A program made the position numbers and the translations under genes. Positions 53,564 to 63,435 of a stretch of DNA of 64,000 nucleotides are shown one piece after another. This DNA comes from an uncultured Clostridia bacterium (GTDB lineage: Bacteria > Bacillota > Clostridia > Christensenellales > UBA3700), in contig CAOKSY010000001.1 in NCBI GenBank assembly GCA_948471525.1, positions 62,001 through 126,000 on the forward strand, written 5' to 3'. Each line of letters opens with the position of its first letter. The first letter of the stretch is position 1. The notes beneath the pieces were generated by a model that saw nothing but the letters and a program-made list of their open reading frames with translations, was not told the DNA's origin and searched no databases.

Positions 53564-55927
53564 TTATTTGTCGCCAAATACGCTCATCGCGTACTTTGCG
53601 CTCTGATTTGCGTCTTTGCAGTACTTGTCCGCTCCCATCTGAGCCGCATATTCTTCCGTCAAGACAGCTCCGCCTACCATTACGCGGCAATACGGACAAC
53701 GCTCTTTGAGAAGTCTGACCGTCTCTTTCATATTCTCCACCGTCGTCGTCATAAGCGCAGAAAGCCCGCACAGTTTTATCGAGTTGCGTTCGACGGCTTC
53801 AACTACCGTCTCGGGCGGCACGTTTTTGCCGAGATCCAAGACTTTGAATCCGTAGTTTTCCAATACCGTCTTGACAATATTCTTGCCTATATCGTGCACG
53901 TCCCCCTTGACCGTGGCAAGAACTATCTTGCCTTTGTCTGACTCCTCTCCGACGGGAAGAGATTTTTTCACTTCCTCAAAACACGCTTTTGCGCAATCGG
54001 CGGACGCTATCAACTGCGGCAGGAATATCTTTCCCTTCTCGTAATCGTCGCCCACTCCGTTAAGCGCGGGAATGAGATAATCGTCTATCACTTGCAGAGC
54101 GGCGTGCGTCTTCAAAAGTTCCGCCGTCAGCTCTCGCGCTCTGTCCAATCCTTTGGCTATACAGTAAAAAATATCCTTTTCTCCGCCCTCGGCGCCGGCG
54201 ACGCTCTTTGCCGACTTGACCGGCTGCGCGGCGACGTAATCGGCGTATTTTGCCGTATAGTTTTCACAGTTTTTATCTTCGCATGTCAGGACTTTGAACG
54301 CGTCTACCGCCTGCATATTTTCGCTTACGTTGGGATTGAGTATCGGAAGATCCAATCCCGCATGCATAGCCATAGTCAAAAACGCCGTATTGACTATCTG
54401 TCTGGCAGGCAGACCGAAGGAAATATTGGATACTCCCAATACCGTCTTGACCGCATACTTTTCTTTTATTATCTTTATCGCCTCAAGCGTCTTTACCGCT
54501 TGATCGGGTTCCGCGCTGACCGTCAGCGTGAGGCAGTCGATATACACGTCTTCTTCGCGTATTCCGTACGACTTAGCCCTGGATATGATCTTCTCGGCAA
54601 GTCTCACTCTCTCTTCGACGCTCTTGGGCACTCCGCGTTCGTCCATCGTAAGTCCCACTACGCTCGCACCGTATTTCGCGACGAGCGGCAATACGGTATC
54701 CAAAGACGAGTCTTCAGCGTTGACGGAATTGACTATAGGTTTTCCGTTATAATATCTCAACGCGCGTTCTATCGCCTCGGGCTTGGAACAGTCTATCTGC
54801 AACGGCGCGTCTGTAATGCTCTGAATATATTTTATCATATCTGTGAGCATCTCTTTTTCGTCTATCTGCGGTAGCCCCGCGTTGACGTCCAATATATCCG
54901 CGCCGGCCTCGACCTGTTCGAGAGTCTGCGTCGCGATATAATCGAAATTTCTGTCGATAAGCGCCTGTTTCATAGCCTTCTTGCCGGTGGGATTTATCCT
55001 CTCGCCGATCACTTTGACTCCGTCGATATATACGGTCTTGGTCGAAGAACATACCGCGCTTACGTATTTGCGCTCTCGCTTTGCGGGACGTCTGGTCTTT
55101 CTGAGTTTATCGAGCGCGGCGATATATTCGGGAGTAGTGCCGCAACATCCGCCGAGAATGCCCACTCCCATATCTATGAATTTCTCATAGTCGCGCGCAA
55201 ATTCTTCGGCAGATACCGAGTAGTTCATTTCGCTGTCGGGAAGTCCAGCGTTTGCCTTGATAAACAGCGGCAAGTCCGTATTGTCGGCTATGCGTTTCAT
55301 TATAGGATAAATTTGAGCGGGAGCAAGCGAACAGTTGATGCCTATCGCGTCGGCAAAAGCCGAAGCCGTAAGCGCAAAAGCCTCCGCAGAGCAACCCGTA
55401 AAAGTCCTGCCGCTCTCGTCGAAAGTCATACTTGCAATCACGGGAAGATCGCAGTTTTCTTTGACCGCGATTAGCGCCGCCTTAAGTTCGTAAAGATCGC
55501 TCATCGTCTCGATGGCTATAAGATCTACTCCGTCCTTAGCCGACTCGACCTGCTCTTTAAAAAGATCGTAAGCCTCGTCGAAAGTCATACTTCCCAGCGG
55601 CTCTATCAGCGCGCCGGTAGGTCCTATATCCAATGCGACGAGTTTGTCTCCCGCCGCTCTTCTTGCTATTTTTACGCCCTCTTTTATGAGCCGGCTTACT
55701 TCGTCGCCGTCTTTGAGTTTTTTACGGTTGGCTCCGAAAGTATTCGTAAAGACAACGTCGCTTCCGCTGTCAATATATTCTCTGGTGACTGCGTATACCA
55801 GTTCGGGATTCTCTATATTCAGTCTTTCAGGAGCGGCTCCGCCAGCGAGACCTCTCTTCTGAAGCTGTGTGCCGAACGCTCCGTCGAGCAACACTATTTT
55901 CTCTTTAAACAATTTCTTTATATCCAT
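53564..55927 (-). CDS. metH: Cobalamin-dependent methionine synthase, without activation domain
   Basis: A 787-residue enzyme; the start at 55927 has gaggaaa upstream. Domains in order: homocysteine-binding barrel (residues 1-300, with LLDGAFGTQLQ and the zinc Cys pair in GGCCGTTPE), pterin-binding barrel (about 320-570, with VIGERINPTGK and VNAGLP), B12-binding cap and Rossmann part (about 590-787, VKGDVHDIGKN with the lower-axial His). The reactivation domain of the long MetH form is absent and is encoded next door. It transfers methyl from 5-methyl-THF to homocysteine. Confidence 0.95.
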   Translation of the reverse strand: MDIKKLFKEKIVLLDGAFGTQLQKRGLAGGAAPERLNIENPELVYAVTREYIDSGSDVVFTNTFGANRKKLKDGDEVSRLIKEGVKIARRAAGDKLVALDIGPTGALIEPLGSMTFDEAYDLFKEQVESAKDGVDLIAIETMSDLYELKAALIAVKENCDLPVIASMTFDESGRTFTGCSAEAFALTASAFADAIGINCSLAPAQIYPIMKRIADNTDLPLFIKANAGLPDSEMNYSVSAEEFARDYEKFIDMGVGILGGCCGTTPEYIAALDKLRKTRRPAKRERKYVSAVCSSTKTVYIDGVKVIGERINPTGKKAMKQALIDRNFDYIATQTLEQVEAGADILDVNAGLPQIDEKEMLTDMIKYIQSITDAPLQIDCSKPEAIERALRYYNGKPIVNSVNAEDSSLDTVLPLVAKYGASVVGLTMDERGVPKSVEERVRLAEKIISRAKSYGIREEDVYIDCLTLTVSAEPDQAVKTLEAIKIIKEKYAVKTVLGVSNISFGLPARQIVNTAFLTMAMHAGLDLPILNPNVSENMQAVDAFKVLTCEDKNCENYTAKYADYVAAQPVKSAKSVAGAEGGEKDIFYCIAKGLDRARELTAELLKTHAALQVIDDYLIPALNGVGDDYEKGKIFLPQLIASADCAKACFEEVKKSLPVGEESDKGKIVLATVKGDVHDIGKNIVKTVLENYGFKVLDLGKNVPPETVVEAVERNSIKLCGLSALMTTTVENMKETVRLLKERCPYCRVMVGGAVLTEEYAAQMGADKYCKDANQSAKYAMSVFGDK

Positions 55928-55943
55928 ATACGTTTCCTCATTC

Positions 55944-56582
55944 TTACCGTCTGTAAGCGCACAAAGTATTGTTGCAAGCATAACATTTGTTTCCGCATAC
56001 GGACGGACTGCCGCCGCGCTTTCCTATTCCGATCGCCGCCGTCACGCTCTTCTGCGGAGAAAGCATAAAGCTGTCTTCATTCATAAACACTCCTATCTTC
56101 TTGGGGAGTTCGAGCAGACGAGCGAAATCTCTCTGCGCCGACAGCGGAAAGTCTCCGTATCCGCAGGAAAATCTGCCTGTGAGTTCGACCCCGCTCTGCG
56201 CCTGCAACTGCTCGCATAGATCGTCGCAATAACTCTCTATCGCGCAGATACTCGCGCTGTCCAAAAGCACCGCCGCAAGGGGATCGTCTCTCATAAGTCT
56301 CGACGCTTCTTTCTCCACCTCAAAACCCACCGTCGCGCCCATAAGATAGACCTCGTCGCACCCCGAGAGATGTCTTGCGATATCTTCTCCATCAAAAACG
56401 ACGTCCGTGCCCTTTAATCTGAGCGGACTAAAGTCGAGACCGTATTTTTTTATTACGCATCTCGGAGTGACGAGCGAAAGACATCTGTCTATAGCTACGT
56501 CTATTTCCCTGTCCAACGAGGGAGAATATTCCTGCCCTCTGTGACCGAGATATCTCAACAGTTCGCTCTTTTCTATCTTCAT
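55944..56582 (-). CDS. Methionine synthase reactivation subunit
   Basis: A 212-residue protein matching the C-terminal activation domain of MetH as a separate gene (VYLMGATVGFEVEKEAS, FSCGYGDFPLSAQRDF, LSPQKSVTAAIGIGKR). It reduces and remethylates oxidised cobalamin in MetH, with SAM as methyl donor. It lies 16 bases before metH and one base after metF. A Cys-rich end (CGNKCYACNNTLC) may bind a metal or Fe-S cluster. Confidence 0.88.
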   Translation of the reverse strand: MKIEKSELLRYLGHRGQEYSPSLDREIDVAIDRCLSLVTPRCVIKKYGLDFSPLRLKGTDVVFDGEDIARHLSGCDEVYLMGATVGFEVEKEASRLMRDDPLAAVLLDSASICAIESYCDDLCEQLQAQSGVELTGRFSCGYGDFPLSAQRDFARLLELPKKIGVFMNEDSFMLSPQKSVTAAIGIGKRGGSPSVCGNKCYACNNTLCAYRR

Positions 56583-56583
56583 A

Positions 56584-57459
56584 TTATCGTACTGCGTTGA
56601 GTTTGTAGATTATAGGTTTGATATTCTCGGTGATCCTACGCGCAACGTAAGCGTTGTTCATTATGTAGAGGTGTATACCGTCTACTCCGCTGGAGAGAAG
56701 ATCGACTATCTGATCCGTCGCATAGGCTATGCCCGCTTCCATCAGCGCGTCGGCGTCGTCAGCAAACTTGCTGTACATTCTGGATATCTTGGACGGGATC
56801 TTCGCGCCGGTCATCTTTACTATGCCGCCGAACTGCGAAGCCTTGACAAGAGGCATAACGCCCGCCTGAACAGGCACGTCTATGCCGGCAAGTCTGACCA
56901 TATCCAAATACTTTAGATAATCGTCGTTGTCAAAAAACAACTGGGAATTGAGATGCGTAACTCCCTTGTCGACCTTGATCTTGAGATTGCGGATGTCCTC
57001 TACCATATTCGCGCTTTCGGGATGACCTTCGGGATAACACGCTCCAACGACGTTCATATCGCTCCTGCTCTTAATAAATTCGACAAGGTCGCTGGCGTGA
57101 GCAAAATCCTCTTTTACTTCGCCGCTGATCCTGTCGCCGCGCAAAGCCAAGACGTTTTCCACGCCTATATCGACGAGTCCGTCGAGAGCTGCCGCCACTT
57201 CCTCGCGAGTAGAATTGACGCAAGTCAAATGCGCCAACGGCTCTATACCGTAGTCGTCTTTTACTATTTGGGCAATTTCTTTGGTACGGGAATTCTTACT
57301 GCCGCCCGCGCTGTACGTGATGGATACGTAATCGGGACGAATGTCCTTGAGTTGAGTCAACGTATCCAATATTTTGTCAATGCCGTCGCCGACTTTGGGA
57401 GGAAATATCTCAAAGGAGTATACGGCTTTTTTTTGTTTGAATAAATCGCAAATCTTCAT
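56584..57459 (-). CDS. metF: 5,10-methylenetetrahydrofolate reductase
   Basis: A 291-residue flavoenzyme barrel. SFEIFPPKVG carries the catalytic Glu, VSITYSAGGS and HLTCVNSTRE are typical, and the ALRGDRISGE segment binds FAD. It makes 5-methyl-THF for MetH. First gene of the metF-activation-metH-NUDIX unit. No clear SAM or cobalamin riboswitch was found upstream. Confidence 0.95.
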   Translation of the reverse strand: MKICDLFKQKKAVYSFEIFPPKVGDGIDKILDTLTQLKDIRPDYVSITYSAGGSKNSRTKEIAQIVKDDYGIEPLAHLTCVNSTREEVAAALDGLVDIGVENVLALRGDRISGEVKEDFAHASDLVEFIKSRSDMNVVGACYPEGHPESANMVEDIRNLKIKVDKGVTHLNSQLFFDNDDYLKYLDMVRLAGIDVPVQAGVMPLVKASQFGGIVKMTGAKIPSKISRMYSKFADDADALMEAGIAYATDQIVDLLSSGVDGIHLYIMNNAYVARRITENIKPIIYKLNAVR

Positions 57460-57565
57460 ATCGCGCTCCTCTAAATTTCTATTTTATTTTAGCACAACGC
57501 TATCGATTTAGCCACTTTTTAAAATACATTTTATAAAGCGTATTGCAAAAAATTATGCATTGAAC

Positions 57566-57601
57566 GCCTGCCGACACTCCGCAAGGGAGAAAATCGCAGG
57601 C
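57566..57601. other. Stem-loop between metF and leuS
   Basis: GCCTGC/GCAGGC outer and CTCC/GGAG inner stems fold this 36-base segment just before the leuS promoter; it could end the divergent region or bind a regulator. Confidence 0.4.
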
Positions 57602-57617
57602 TATAAGCGCGTAACGA

Positions 57618-57646
57618 TTGACAAAAACCTTGGGCGGATATATTAT
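57618..57646 (+). promoter_or_regulatory. Promoter of leuS
   Basis: TTGACA (57618-57623), 17 bases, TATTAT (57641-57646). The leader to the start at 57702 is only about 50 bases, too short for a T-box. Confidence 0.8.
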
Positions 57647-57701
57647 ATATGTATATGTAAAGTATAACTTTTATTATAATATTATCGCTTGGAGATAAGT
57701 T

Positions 57702-60137
57702 ATGGATTTTATTGAAGTTGAAAAAAAGTGGCAGAAAAAGTGGAACGATACCCGTCTCTACTCTTTTGACAAATCCAAAATCAAAGACAAATACTACGTG
57801 CTGGAGATGTTTTCATATCCTTCGGGAGCAAAATTGCACGCAGGTCACTGGTATAATTACGGACCGACCGACAGCTATGCGCGCTTTATGAGAATGAACG
57901 GCAAAGAAGTGTTTCAGCCTATGGGCTTCGACGCCTTCGGTCTGCCCGCGGAAAACTACGCGATCAAGTCGGGAATTCATCCGCAGGACAGCACGCTCAA
58001 AAATATCGAGACTATGGAAGGTCAGCTCAAAGCAATGGGCGCGTCCTTTGACTGGGATTACGAAATAAAGACCTGTATGCCCGACTATTACAAGTGGACG
58101 CAGTGGATATTCCTCCAGCTCTACAAACACGGGCTGGCGTACAGAAAGGAAGCTCCCGTCAACTGGTGTCCTTCCTGCAATACCGTGCTTGCCAACGAGC
58201 AGGTAGTGGACGGAGAATGCGAGAGATGTCACTCCGCCGTACTGAGAAAAAACCTCACTCAATGGTTTTTCAAGATCACCAAATACGCGGAAGAACTTCT
58301 CCAAGGCCTCGACACCGTCGACTGGCCCGAGAAGACAAAAGCAATGCAACGCAACTGGATAGGCAAATCTTCGGGCGGCGAAATAGATTTCGTATGCGAA
58401 AGCGGAGATAAATTCAGCGTATTCACTACGAGAGCGGATACGGTATTCGGAGTATCTTACGTGATACTAGCGCCCGAACATCCGCTGGTGGACAAGATCA
58501 CTACCGACACGCAGAGAGAAGCCGTCGAAGCGTACAAACTTCAATGCGCGAAAACAAGCGAGATCGAGAGAATGTCCACGACGAGAGAAAAGACAGGCGT
58601 ATTTACAGGCGCTTACTGCATCAATCCCGTCAACGGAGATAAAGTCCCCGTATGGATAGGCGATTACGTGCTCTACTCCTACGGTACGGGCGCCGTAATG
58701 GGCGTAGCCGCGCACGACGAAAGAGACTATGACTTCGCGCAGAAATTCGGACTTCAGATCAAGAGAGTCGTCGCATCCAAAGACGGCAAAAACGACGATC
58801 TGCCCTATTGCGATTACGGAGTTATATGCAATACGAATTCTCAATTCGACGGTATGACCTCCGAAGAAGGAAAGGTCGCCATCGTCAAATGGCTCGAAGA
58901 AAAGAAACAAGGTCAACTCAAGACCAATTACAGACTGCGCGACTGGCTGATATCGCGTCAGAGATACTGGGGCGCGCCCATACCTATCGTATACTGCGAC
59001 AAGTGCGGCGAAGTTCCCGTACCCGAAAAGGATCTGCCGGTATCTTTGCCATATAACGTGGAATTCAAGCCCAACGGCAAATCCCCGCTGGCAAGTTGCG
59101 AAGAATTTATGAACGCGACCTGCCCAATATGCGGCGGCAAGGCGAGAAGAGATCCCGATACTATGGATACTTTCGTATGTTCGAGCTGGTACTATCTCAG
59201 ATATCCCGACGCGCACAACGACAAGATGGCGTTCGACCCCGAGATAATAAACAAGATGCTCCCCGTCGACAAATACGTGGGCGGCGCGGAACACGCGTGT
59301 ATGCATCTGCTCTACGCCCGTTTCTTCACCAAGGCGTTGCGCGATATGGGTTATCTCAAGTTCGACGAACCTTTTAAATCTCTCGTGCACCAAGGCACGA
59401 TACTCGGTCCCGACGGATTTAAGATGTCCAAGAGCCGCGGCAATATTATATCACCCGACGACTACGTAAGTAAATTCGGATCAGACGCGTTCAGACTGTA
59501 TCTTATGTTCGGTTTCAGCTATATAGAAGGCGGTCCGTGGAGCGCGAACGGTATGGAATCTATCACCAAATTCCTCGAAAGAGTGGAAAGGATCGTCGAC
59601 AAAGCCATCTCGCTCGACAGCGTCGCAGGCAATATAGGCGCGGCGGAAAAGAATTTGAATTATACGAGAAACTATACTATTAAACGCGTATCCGAGGATA
59701 TGAAAGCATTCTCTTTCAATACCGCGATCGCGAGGATAATGGAGTACGTCAACGATCTTTATAAATACGACAACTCAAGCGAAGCAAAGAACAACGCTTT
59801 CTTTAAAGAATGTATTAAAGATCTCGTGCTGTTGCTCGCACCGTTCGTGCCGCACATTGCGGAAGAACTCAACGAAAGATCGGGAGGTAAATATTCGGTA
59901 TTCGATATGGACTACCCCGTCTGCGACGAAAAAGCTCTTATAAAAGACGAATACGAACTCGCCGTACAGGTCAACAGCCGTATGAAGGCGAAGATCGTCG
60001 TCCCCAACGACGCCGACGCGAAAACTATCGAAAACATCGCGCTTTCCAACGACGCAATCAAGAGCGCGACGCAAGGACTGAATATCGTCAAGGTAATCGT
60101 TATACCAAAACGTCTTGTCAATATAGTCTGCAAATAA
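57702..60137 (+). CDS. leuS: Leucyl-tRNA synthetase
   Basis: An 811-residue class I synthetase. HIGH-like GAKLHAGHWYNYGP, a zinc domain with CPSCN and CERCH, the editing domain (about residues 220-410), a second Cys-rich insertion (CDKCGEVP, CPICGGK), and the KMSKS motif FKMSKSRGN near residue 570 are all present, then the anticodon domain. It has a normal length. Own promoter; serS follows 45 bases later. Confidence 0.98.
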   Translation: MDFIEVEKKWQKKWNDTRLYSFDKSKIKDKYYVLEMFSYPSGAKLHAGHWYNYGPTDSYARFMRMNGKEVFQPMGFDAFGLPAENYAIKSGIHPQDSTLKNIETMEGQLKAMGASFDWDYEIKTCMPDYYKWTQWIFLQLYKHGLAYRKEAPVNWCPSCNTVLANEQVVDGECERCHSAVLRKNLTQWFFKITKYAEELLQGLDTVDWPEKTKAMQRNWIGKSSGGEIDFVCESGDKFSVFTTRADTVFGVSYVILAPEHPLVDKITTDTQREAVEAYKLQCAKTSEIERMSTTREKTGVFTGAYCINPVNGDKVPVWIGDYVLYSYGTGAVMGVAAHDERDYDFAQKFGLQIKRVVASKDGKNDDLPYCDYGVICNTNSQFDGMTSEEGKVAIVKWLEEKKQGQLKTNYRLRDWLISRQRYWGAPIPIVYCDKCGEVPVPEKDLPVSLPYNVEFKPNGKSPLASCEEFMNATCPICGGKARRDPDTMDTFVCSSWYYLRYPDAHNDKMAFDPEIINKMLPVDKYVGGAEHACMHLLYARFFTKALRDMGYLKFDEPFKSLVHQGTILGPDGFKMSKSRGNIISPDDYVSKFGSDAFRLYLMFGFSYIEGGPWSANGMESITKFLERVERIVDKAISLDSVAGNIGAAEKNLNYTRNYTIKRVSEDMKAFSFNTAIARIMEYVNDLYKYDNSSEAKNNAFFKECIKDLVLLLAPFVPHIAEELNERSGGKYSVFDMDYPVCDEKALIKDEYELAVQVNSRMKAKIVVPNDADAKTIENIALSNDAIKSATQGLNIVKVIVIPKRLVNIVCK

Positions 60138-60154
60138 AAAAATAAATATCAAAA

Positions 60155-60168
60155 TCCCCGATCGGGGA
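60155..60168 (+). other. Palindrome between leuS and serS
   Basis: TCCCCGATCGGGGA, a perfect 14-base palindrome just before the serS ribosome site; it may fold or bind a protein. Confidence 0.4.
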
Positions 60169-60182
60169 AATACGGAGTAAAT

Positions 60183-61445
60183 ATGTTAGATCTCAAATTC
60201 GTATGCGAAAACATAGAAGAAGTAAAACAAAGACTTGCCAACAGAAGCGGTAAATTCGATCTCGAAGGTTTGTCCGAACTCGCCGAAGAGAGAAAGACTC
60301 TCATTCAGGACAGCGAGCAGAAAAAAGCTACCAAAAACGCGGTATCCAAACTCATCCCCTCTCTCAAAGGAGACGAAAAGGGAGAGAAGATCGCCGAAAT
60401 GAAAGCGCTTGGCGAAGAGATCAAGGCGCTTGACGCAAGACTGAGCGAAGTCGAAACCCAAATAAGCGATATAATGATGACGATCCCCAATCTGCCTAAT
60501 AAGGAAGTGCCTATCGGAAGCGACAGCGACGATAACGTCGAGGTAAGAAGATGGGGCGAACCGACCAAGTTCGATTTCGAACCCAAAGCGCACTGGGACA
60601 TAGCCGAAGAGAAAGATCTGTGCGACTGGCCGAGAGCGGGCAAGATCTCGGGCGCGAGATTTACCGTATACAAAGGACTGGGCGCGAGACTCGAGCGCGC
60701 TATATACAACTTTATGCTCGATACTCACACCTCCGCGGGATATACGGAGATATTCCCTCCGTATATGGTAAATAAAAACGCTATGATCGGCACGGGACAA
60801 CTGCCCAAGTTTGCGGAAGATATGTATTACGTCAACAACGAGGGACAGGATTTCTATCTCGTACCGACTGCTGAAGTGCCTGTGACCAATCTCCACAGAG
60901 AGGAGATCATTCCTGTAGAAAACCTGCCTATTTATTACTGCGCGTACACGGCGTGCTTCAGAGGCGAAGCAGGCAGCGCGGGCAGAGATACGAGAGGACT
61001 GATACGTCAGCACCAATTCAATAAGGTAGAACTCGTCAAGTTTACCACTCCCGAGACCAGTTATCAGGAACTCGAGCATTTGACAAACAGCGCGGAAAAA
61101 ATACTTCAACTGCTCGGTATCCCCTACAGAGTAGTATGTCTGTGCACGGGCGATCTCGGTTTCGGTTCTGCAAAGACTTACGATATAGAAGTATGGATGC
61201 CCTCTTACAACAGATACGTAGAGATCTCGTCTTGCTCGGATTACGAAGACTTCCAGGCGAGACGCGCAAGCATACGCTACAGAGACAAGGACGGCAAAGT
61301 AAAACTCGTCCATACCCTCAACGGAAGCGGACTTGCGGTAGGAAGAACGACCGCCGCTATACTGGAAAACTTCCAGCAGGCTGACGGAAGCATTGTCATC
61401 CCCGAAGTACTCAGAAAATATATGGGCACGGACGTGATCCGTTAA
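60183..61445 (+). CDS. serS: Seryl-tRNA synthetase
   Basis: A 420-residue class II synthetase. The N-terminal coiled-coil arm (residues about 30-105) reaches the long arm of tRNA-Ser. Motif 2 (FRGEAGSAGRDTRGLIRQHQF) and motif 3 (NGSGLAVGRTTAAILEN) are intact. It also charges tRNA-Sec in some species. A long opposite frame over this gene is a codon-bias shadow. Confidence 0.98.
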   Translation: MLDLKFVCENIEEVKQRLANRSGKFDLEGLSELAEERKTLIQDSEQKKATKNAVSKLIPSLKGDEKGEKIAEMKALGEEIKALDARLSEVETQISDIMMTIPNLPNKEVPIGSDSDDNVEVRRWGEPTKFDFEPKAHWDIAEEKDLCDWPRAGKISGARFTVYKGLGARLERAIYNFMLDTHTSAGYTEIFPPYMVNKNAMIGTGQLPKFAEDMYYVNNEGQDFYLVPTAEVPVTNLHREEIIPVENLPIYYCAYTACFRGEAGSAGRDTRGLIRQHQFNKVELVKFTTPETSYQELEHLTNSAEKILQLLGIPYRVVCLCTGDLGFGSAKTYDIEVWMPSYNRYVEISSCSDYEDFQARRASIRYRDKDGKVKLVHTLNGSGLAVGRTTAAILENFQQADGSIVIPEVLRKYMGTDVIR

Positions 61446-61446
61446 T

Positions 61447-62304
61447 ATGAAAGCCGGCGCATTGCTCAACGGAAAAAAGACAGGACGTTCCGACAGAATA
61501 TGGGAGCTGGATTTTTTGCGCGGAGTATGCGTGCTTTTGATGATATTCGATCACACGATGTTCGATATAGGTTTCCTCTTTGCCGACGCTTGGAAAGCGG
61601 TCGGAAAAGAGAGCCTTACCGCTATCGTAAACCTAGCGGCGTCGTATTATAAGAATTCCGCGCTACGCCATACTACGCAAAATATCGTCGTATGGATATT
61701 CGCTTTGCTGTGCGGCATATCCTGCTCTTTTTCCAGAAATAACCTCAAGCGCGGAGTACAGGCGGCGATAATCTCCGCCATCATCACCGTAGTCACGTAT
61801 TTTATGAACGAGACGGTAAAATTCGGTATATTGCATATGTTTGCATTTGCGATACTCTTCTGGTGGCTGATAGATACGCTTTGCTGTCACAAAAAGATGA
61901 TAACCGCGGGCGTATGTTTGTTTTTGGGAATAATGATAATAGTCGTCAACGACGCTCTTATGGACGTCTACGTTGACAACAAAACGGCATTCGCAAGCGA
62001 CAGTTCTCTGTATTTTATAGGAGAATTTATGATCGGCAAACCAAGCGGATTTACCTCGTCGGACTATTACCCTATATTCCCCACCGTCGGCTATATGCTG
62101 CTCGGCGCGACAGCCGCGGTAATATTGTATCCGAAGAAAAAATCTCTGCTTCCGTGGCTGGGCAAATACGACTGGCACGCGCCCTTCTCTTTCTGGGGCA
62201 AGATAGCGATATGGGTATACGCTTTGCATCAGGTCGCGGTAGTCGTCATACTCGCGCTGATAAGTTTTCTATTTATCACGCCGGGCGACTTTGTGGTGAT
62301 ATAA
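61447..62304 (+). CDS. DUF1624/HGSNAT-like membrane acyltransferase
   Basis: A 285-residue protein with about seven membrane helices. It opens with the family pattern WELDFLRGVCVLLMIFDH (conserved Asp, Arg and His), then CGISCSFSR and FGILHMFAFAILFW. The family is related to heparan N-acetyltransferase and moves acetyl groups across the membrane. The substrate is unknown. It starts one base after serS, so the two are co-transcribed. A terminator follows. Confidence 0.87.
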   Translation: MKAGALLNGKKTGRSDRIWELDFLRGVCVLLMIFDHTMFDIGFLFADAWKAVGKESLTAIVNLAASYYKNSALRHTTQNIVVWIFALLCGISCSFSRNNLKRGVQAAIISAIITVVTYFMNETVKFGILHMFAFAILFWWLIDTLCCHKKMITAGVCLFLGIMIIVVNDALMDVYVDNKTAFASDSSLYFIGEFMIGKPSGFTSSDYYPIFPTVGYMLLGATAAVILYPKKKSLLPWLGKYDWHAPFSFWGKIAIWVYALHQVAVVVILALISFLFITPGDFVVI

Positions 62305-62325
62305 ATTAATAATAACGCTTAAACG

Positions 62326-62347
62326 ACCGTCGCAAGACGGTTTTTTA
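62326..62347 (+). terminator. Terminator after the serS unit
   Basis: ACCGTC-GCAA-GACGGT followed by a run of T. Confidence 0.88.
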
Positions 62348-62756
62348 TTTGTCATAAAAATGTTGCGTTACTTATTTTGTCGAACTTAATACAGATTAAA
62401 TCAACAAAATTTATTGCCAACTTAGACTACAGCACACACCAATTATATTGACGATTTGAATCATAGTCAGTTTAACTGCAATATCGTCATATTGGGCGAA
62501 ACAAAGTGAAGTCAAAATATTTAAGTCAATTAATAATCGGATTGGATCTATCCACTGCGGTCGAGATGACAGAATGATTGAGATCTCTCCACTGCGCTAC
62601 GGTCGAAAGAACGTTATTTAATTCTTATCGGCCGCACTGTTTACTGCAAGCATAATTGGCATTTTCAGCATTAATAAAAAGCGCGACCGTAAAGCACAAT
62701 TCCCATAGGGAATTGAAAAAACCAAATATTTTATTGATACGCTTTCAGATTATGAA
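62348..62756. other. AT-rich intergenic region with short repeats
   Basis: No gene with a ribosome site was found. Two related segments, 62545-62570 and 62582-62612, share gatct-tccactgcg and a ggtcga core. They look like copies of a dispersed intergenic repeat. Confidence 0.5.
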
Positions 62757-62789
62757 AAAAGCACTCGAACATTTTATTCGAGTGCTTTT
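62757..62789 (-). terminator. Terminator after the acetyltransferase gene
   Basis: AAAAGCACTCGAA and TTCGAGTGCTTTT pair around a 7-base loop, with T runs on both strands. Confidence 0.9.
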
Positions 62790-62821
62790 AGCTAAACTTT
62801 ATTAGAAAGACAAATTGAAAT

Positions 62822-63328
62822 TTATTTTATTTGGGAATACATTTTCATATCTATAACCGCGCCATTTTTTACTGCATTGGAACGCATTATTCCCTCAAAT
62901 TGAAAGCCTGCTTTTTCTAAAACGCGGGACGAACCTCTATTGTTTGCAAACGGTTCCGCATAAATTCGCAATATATCCGTATTGTCAAAAACATATTTGC
63001 AAATTTGCTTTACGGCTTCGGTCATTATACCCTTGCCCCAATATTCTTCCGCAAGATAATAACCGAGTTCGGCTGTTCTGAAATGAATATTGTTTTGCCG
63101 AAAAACGGCTATACTGCCGACTGCTTTCCCTTCAATTTCAATAGCGAAAGCAAACGTTGAATTTTTATCGGCAGAGAGAATGGAATTTATAAATTCTTTG
63201 CCGTCTTGTTCTGTATACGGATATGGTATGCCGTCCCGTAGATTATCCAATATTTTTTTATTGTTAATTGTAGATGCCAAGTTTTGCGCATCGCTTAATT
63301 TCCACTCTCGCAACGAAAAAGTAAACAT
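62822..63328 (-). CDS. GNAT acetyltransferase, RimJ-like
   Basis: A 168-residue GNAT protein of the RimJ/RimL type. The N-terminal REWKLSDAQ, AELGYYLAEEYWGKGIMTEAV (acetyl-CoA binding) and the ending ANNRGSSRVLEKAGFQFEG are typical. The substrate may be the N terminus of a ribosomal protein or a small molecule. The gene is more AT-rich than its neighbours, perhaps from transfer. Single gene. Confidence 0.9.
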   Translation of the reverse strand: MFTFSLREWKLSDAQNLASTINNKKILDNLRDGIPYPYTEQDGKEFINSILSADKNSTFAFAIEIEGKAVGSIAVFRQNNIHFRTAELGYYLAEEYWGKGIMTEAVKQICKYVFDNTDILRIYAEPFANNRGSSRVLEKAGFQFEGIMRSNAVKNGAVIDMKMYSQIK

Positions 63329-63435
63329 AATATTACTCCGCTAAATTACTGTATATCGTATAATCATTTTATCACGAAAAATGAAAGAACGCAACCGATT
63401 GAATTTTGCGGGAAATATAAAACATATCTATATCT

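Noticed and set aside
57460..57701. T-box or SAM riboswitch before leuS or metF
   Set aside because: The leuS leader is only about 50 bases and no T-box or S-box core was found; only a simple nested stem-loop is present.
60186..61469. A 427-codon open frame on the minus strand
   Set aside because: It lies fully over serS, which is unmistakable; the opposite frame is open because of codon bias.
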